From assembly GCA_011048855.1 (NCBI GenBank), contig DSCZ01000259.1, positions 1-8,867 of the forward strand: a stretch of DNA of 8,867 bases. The letters run 5' to 3'. Positions 6,277 to 8,867 of this stretch are shown one piece after another; the stretch's first letter is position 1, and every line of letters starts with the position of its first letter. Position numbers and translations under genes: made by a program. The stretch is from Desulfobacteraceae bacterium (GTDB taxonomy: Bacteria > Desulfobacterota > DSM-4660 > Desulfatiglandales > Desulfatiglandaceae). The notes under the pieces were generated by a model. The model saw only the letters and a list, made by a program, of their open reading frames with translations, ran no database searches and had not been told where the DNA came from.

Positions 6277-6327
6277 AAAAAAAAGCTGCGGCGGTTTTGC
6301 TGCATCCGGAGGCAGAAACCGCTGCAG
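6277..6327 (-). terminator. Strong hairpin with A-tract, terminator-like on the minus strand
   Basis: Bases 6286-6297 (CTGCGGCGGTTT) pair with 6316-6327 (AAACCGCTGCAG) as 12 consecutive pairs including one G-T wobble. The loop can fold further through CTGC/GGCAG. Eight A residues (6277-6284) precede the stem on the plus strand and no T-tract follows it. Read on the minus strand this is stem then T8, the classic intrinsic terminator layout. It would stop antisense transcription coming from the MFS gene. On the plus strand it lies just after the flavodoxin stop and may protect that mRNA end or terminate weakly. Confidence 0.55.
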
Positions 6328-6350
6328 GATAAATACGAGTGAGGCAGGAA

Positions 6351-7634
6351 GTGACCGAAACACCATGCTGCCGGCGCAACCTGGATTCCGAACCTTTCGC
6401 CCGTCGCTGGGCGGTATTCAACCTCGCTGGATCCCTGTTTGTCATCTCCCAGTTCTATCGTGTATCTAATGCTGTAATCGCCCCCGAGCTGCAGAGCGAT
6501 CTGTCTTTGTCAGCCGAATCCCTGGGCTTTCTGAGCGCCATGTTTTTTTATTCGTTTGCCGTTGCGCAGATCCCGCTGGCTCTTTTCCTGGACCGGCTGG
6601 GCTCTAGGCTTACCATGAGCGTTCTGAGCCTGATCGGTGCGGCAGGGGCTTTTATTTTCGCTTTTTCGGACACGATGGCCTGGGCCGTTGTCGGGCGGGC
6701 GCTCCTGGGGCTGGGTATGGCTGCAAATCTGATGGGATCCATGAAGCTTTTCACGCGGTGGTTTTCCGCCCGGGAATTTGCAACGATTTCGGGAATCCTG
6801 TTCGCTCTCGGGGCCCTGGGAAACATGCTTGCCGCCACTCCGCTGGCTTTCCTGGTGGAAGCGGTGGGATGGCGAACGGCGTTCGCCCTCATCGGAGTTC
6901 TGACGGTGATTTGCACCGGTGTTTTTTTTGTTTTTGTTCGGGATGCGCCATCACCCGTGGAAAAGACGACCGCTGGAGAAGCAGGGGCCGGAGATATCCC
7001 GCGGAACTTAAAACTCCTTCTTTCCCGCAGGGAATACTGGTTGATTTCGATAGGAACCTTCATTCGGTACGGTGTTTTTGTCGCAATTCAAGGCCTGTGG
7101 GCCGGCCCGTATCTTATTTACGGGATCGGGCTGTCGGCGGTGGAAACCGGAAATTTTCTGCTGGTGCTGAATGTCGGTTTTCTTATCGGTTCCCCTGTTT
7201 CGGGCTGGCTGGCGGACCGTGTGCTGGGGTCCCCGAGAATTGTCGCCCTGCTGGGGCTTGCGGTGATGAGTGCGGTGATGCTGCTGCTTTCCACCGGATG
7301 GGCCGACATGCATTTGTGGCTTCTCGGAATGTCTTTTTTCATGCTGGGTGTTTTCAGCTCCTTCGGTTTCATGATGCTTGCCCATATTAAGGCTGTGATG
7401 CCCACCGTGATGAGCGGAATGGCGATAACCGGTGTGAATCTGTTTACAATGCTCGGGGCTGCGTTGTATATGCAGATCATCGGCAGAATCCTTGATACGC
7501 TGGGAGCTGTCGATCAATTCTCGGCGGTCGGTTTTCACAGGGTGTTTTTCGTGGCTTTCGTGTCATTGGCCTTCGCTTTTTTCGTTTACCTGCCTACCCG
7601 GGACAGAGGACCGGAAGCGGGTCCGGGAGCATGA
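6351..7634 (+). CDS. Major facilitator superfamily (MFS) transporter, substrate unknown
   Basis: This inner-membrane protein of about 427 residues has the usual 12 hydrophobic segments in two halves, split by a polar loop at about 198-228 (DAPSPVEKTTAGEAGAG...). The MFS motif A lies between the second and third helices (FLDRLGSRLTM, 79-89), with a degenerate second copy in the other half (GWLADRVLGSPRI, 285-297). GRALLGLGMA (115-124) is typical of the fourth helix. The start is uncertain. GTG 6351 is chosen because AGG at 6342-6344 is 6 nt upstream, while GTG 6339 would add four residues without a clear ribosome binding site. The short Cys-rich N-terminus (TPCCRRNLD) is unremarkable. The gene lies downstream of the flavodoxin and 44 nt upstream of the aminotransferase, so a plus-strand transcription unit is possible. 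Neither sequence nor context fixes the transported compound. Confidence 0.92.
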   Translation: MTETPCCRRNLDSEPFARRWAVFNLAGSLFVISQFYRVSNAVIAPELQSDLSLSAESLGFLSAMFFYSFAVAQIPLALFLDRLGSRLTMSVLSLIGAAGAFIFAFSDTMAWAVVGRALLGLGMAANLMGSMKLFTRWFSAREFATISGILFALGALGNMLAATPLAFLVEAVGWRTAFALIGVLTVICTGVFFVFVRDAPSPVEKTTAGEAGAGDIPRNLKLLLSRREYWLISIGTFIRYGVFVAIQGLWAGPYLIYGIGLSAVETGNFLLVLNVGFLIGSPVSGWLADRVLGSPRIVALLGLAVMSAVMLLLSTGWADMHLWLLGMSFFMLGVFSSFGFMMLAHIKAVMPTVMSGMAITGVNLFTMLGAALYMQIIGRILDTLGAVDQFSAVGFHRVFFVAFVSLAFAFFVYLPTRDRGPEAGPGA

Positions 7635-7652
7635 CAACTTTATGGTCACTGT

Positions 7653-7678
7653 TCATATAAAATATAAAGGAAATGCCC
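7653..7678 (+). promoter_or_regulatory. AT-rich leader and ribosome binding site of the aminotransferase gene
   Basis: The segment TCATATAAAATA (7653-7664) is followed by TAAAGGA, and AGGA (7668-7671) sits 7 nt before ATG 7679. This favours ATG 7679 over the in-frame ATG 7673, which is only 1 nt from the Shine-Dalgarno. A TATAAA (7656-7661) may be a -10 element, but no good -35 lies at the correct distance. Confidence 0.45.
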
Positions 7679-8867
7679 ATGAAAAAAATATTTTATAATG
7701 ATATTATAGATGAATATAAATCTTGTACTCCTTTATCGAGTACATACTCCGAACAAGCCAGAAAATACCTACCAGGAGGAGCCACCCGCACATTATCATT
7801 TTTTCAGCCTTACCCGCCTTATATCGACAAAGGCCATGGGTCTAAAATCATTGATGTAGACGGAAACGAGAGAATAGATTTCTTCAATAATGCCACATCG
7901 CTGATCCTGGGACATGCCTATCCCTCAGTCGTAAAGGCTGTCACGGATCAGGTGATTAAAGGAACCGCATTTCACGCCCCTACATTATTGGAAGTAGATC
8001 TGGCGAAAATACTCTGTGAGAGAATCCCCTCAGTCCAAAAAATAAGATTTGCAAATAGCGGAACAGAGGCTGTCATGTTTGCTTTAATGGCAGCAAAAGT
8101 TTATACAGGTAAAAGTAAAATAGGTAAATTTGAAGGCGGATACCATGGTTCGTGCGAACATATGTGCGTTAGTATTCATCCCGATTTAAAATTAGCCGGT
8201 TCAGATGAATTTCCCTGTGCAGTCCCTGAATCTTCTGCAATATCCGAAAATATTTTGAGCGAAGTTGTTGTAATGCCTTACAACAATATCGATGCTGTTG
8301 AAAAAATAATTAAAAAAGAAAAAGATGATCTTGCCTGTATTATTGTCGAGCCCATGCTGGGGGCGGGTGGAATTATACCGGCAAGGAAAGGGTTTTTAAA
8401 TGACTTATGGCAAATCACAAAAGATAATGAAATTTTATTGATTTTTGATGAAGTGCAGACATTTCGTAATTCATCAGGCGGCGCACAAAAATTATGCGGT
8501 GTGACTCCGGATTTAACAGCTCTGGGCAAGATTATTGGAGGGGGATTTCCAGTAGGTGCAATTGGTGGAAAAAAGGAAATAATGGATGTCTTTGATTCAA
8601 GTGCGGGCAAGGCAAAGCTACCTCATGGGGGAACATTTAACGGGAATCCAATTACCATGGCGGCCGGAATTGCAACACTTCAGGAACTTTCATCACGTGA
8701 ATACGAAAAGCTGGAATTTTTAGGAGATATTTTGAGGAGTAATCTTACTCAATTAATCGAGAAATATAATTTTAAAGCATGTGTTACCGGAGAACTTTCT
8801 TTCTTCAGAATACACTTTACGCGTGATGAAATATGGGATTATAGAACTGCAATAAAAGGAGTTAATA
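7679..8867 (+). CDS. Class III PLP-dependent aminotransferase, glutamate-1-semialdehyde aminotransferase-like (3' end outside window)
   Basis: The visible 396 residues lack only the C-terminus, judged against the usual ~420-450 for the family. Fold type I, class III features are in order: the N-terminal PGGATRT (32-38), a DVDGNERIDF segment (59-68), the phosphate-binding loop NSGTEAV (126-132), GGYHG (153-157) whose Tyr stacks on the cofactor, EPMLGAGG (224-231), FDEVQTFR (256-263) with Asp257 for the pyridine nitrogen, and the Schiff-base Lys284 in TALGKIIGGGFPVGA. GTFNGNP (318-324) supplies the second-subunit phosphate contact. The loop after GGYHG and the DEVQTFR motif (one residue shorter than the DEVMTGFR of HemL) argue for an aminotransferase rather than the haem-pathway aminomutase. 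Such enzymes often serve surface-sugar or secondary metabolite clusters. The gene is clearly AT-rich, with A/T-ending codons, unlike the GC-rich genes to its left, which suggests a different origin. The substrate is unknown. Confidence 0.9.
   Translation, partial: MKKIFYNDIIDEYKSCTPLSSTYSEQARKYLPGGATRTLSFFQPYPPYIDKGHGSKIIDVDGNERIDFFNNATSLILGHAYPSVVKAVTDQVIKGTAFHAPTLLEVDLAKILCERIPSVQKIRFANSGTEAVMFALMAAKVYTGKSKIGKFEGGYHGSCEHMCVSIHPDLKLAGSDEFPCAVPESSAISENILSEVVVMPYNNIDAVEKIIKKEKDDLACIIVEPMLGAGGIIPARKGFLNDLWQITKDNEILLIFDEVQTFRNSSGGAQKLCGVTPDLTALGKIIGGGFPVGAIGGKKEIMDVFDSSAGKAKLPHGGTFNGNPITMAAGIATLQELSSREYEKLEFLGDILRSNLTQLIEKYNFKACVTGELSFFRIHFTRDEIWDYRTAIKGVN

Noticed and set aside
6548..7063. 171-codon minus-strand open frame inside the MFS gene
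   Set aside because: It is the antisense shadow of a well supported transporter, low in recognisable structure and lacking a ribosome binding site. The reversed hairpin at 6277-6327 does not by itself make it a gene.
7608..7624. GGACC/GGTCC hairpin at the end of the MFS gene as a terminator
   Set aside because: The stem is only 5 bp, lies within coding sequence, and is not followed by a T-tract.
7679..8867. hemL (glutamate-1-semialdehyde 2,1-aminomutase of haem synthesis)
   Set aside because: The catalytic core is shared, but the loop after GGYHG and the shortened DEVQTFR motif differ from HemL, and no tetrapyrrole gene is nearby. A general class III aminotransferase call is safer.

Overview
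The window looks like a chromosomal segment of an anaerobic or microaerophilic bacterium, most plausibly a Desulfobacterota-type (delta-proteobacterial) genome. The grounds are a DUF362 protein with a double 4Fe-4S ferredoxin tail, a stand-alone flavodoxin, fairly GC-rich genes mixed with AT-rich patches, and an intergenic element built of degenerate NNTCGG hexamers. This placement is an inference from gene content and style. No rRNA, tRNA, CRISPR array, insertion sequence or phage gene is visible.

Layout. Bases 1-480 carry no convincing gene. They hold a ~108-bp imperfect inverted repeat made of hexamer arrays (17-124) and two ATCCGG/CCGGAT dyads (377-390 and 407-429) just upstream of the first gene. 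Bases 481-1221 (+) encode a class I SAM-dependent methyltransferase with a strong Shine-Dalgarno. Bases 1349-2497 (+) encode a DUF362 protein with a C-terminal 2x[4Fe-4S] ferredoxin domain, probably starting at TTG. It converges on, and overlaps by 7 bp, the end of a minus-strand pair read from a promoter near 5519-5547: transketolase (5455-3461) followed after 7 nt by a Qng1/DUF2419 queuosine-5'-phosphate N-glycosylase (3453-2491). A 311-bp divergent intergenic region separates transketolase from a small flavodoxin (5767-6270, +). After a strong hairpin of unexpected polarity come an MFS transporter (6351-7634, +) and, 44 nt later, an AT-rich class III (GSA-aminotransferase-like) PLP aminotransferase that runs off the right edge (7679-8867, +).

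How the genes may work together. The clearest functional unit is transketolase plus Qng1. Qng1-family enzymes release queuine and ribose 5-phosphate from queuosine 5'-phosphate, and ribose 5-phosphate is a transketolase substrate, so the pair could link tRNA-modification salvage to the pentose phosphate pathway. The DUF362 ferredoxin and the flavodoxin are electron carriers on either side, but nothing in the sequence ties them to a particular redox enzyme. The drop in GC at ~7640 and the nature of the aminotransferase suggest that the right edge enters a separately acquired module, possibly for surface polysaccharide or an unusual sugar or amino acid. That is speculative because the following genes are not visible.

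No wholly new multi-gene system is evident. The best leads are the tkt-qng1 operon, the hexamer inverted repeat, several clean dyads placed like operators, and the reversed terminator-like hairpin before the MFS gene.
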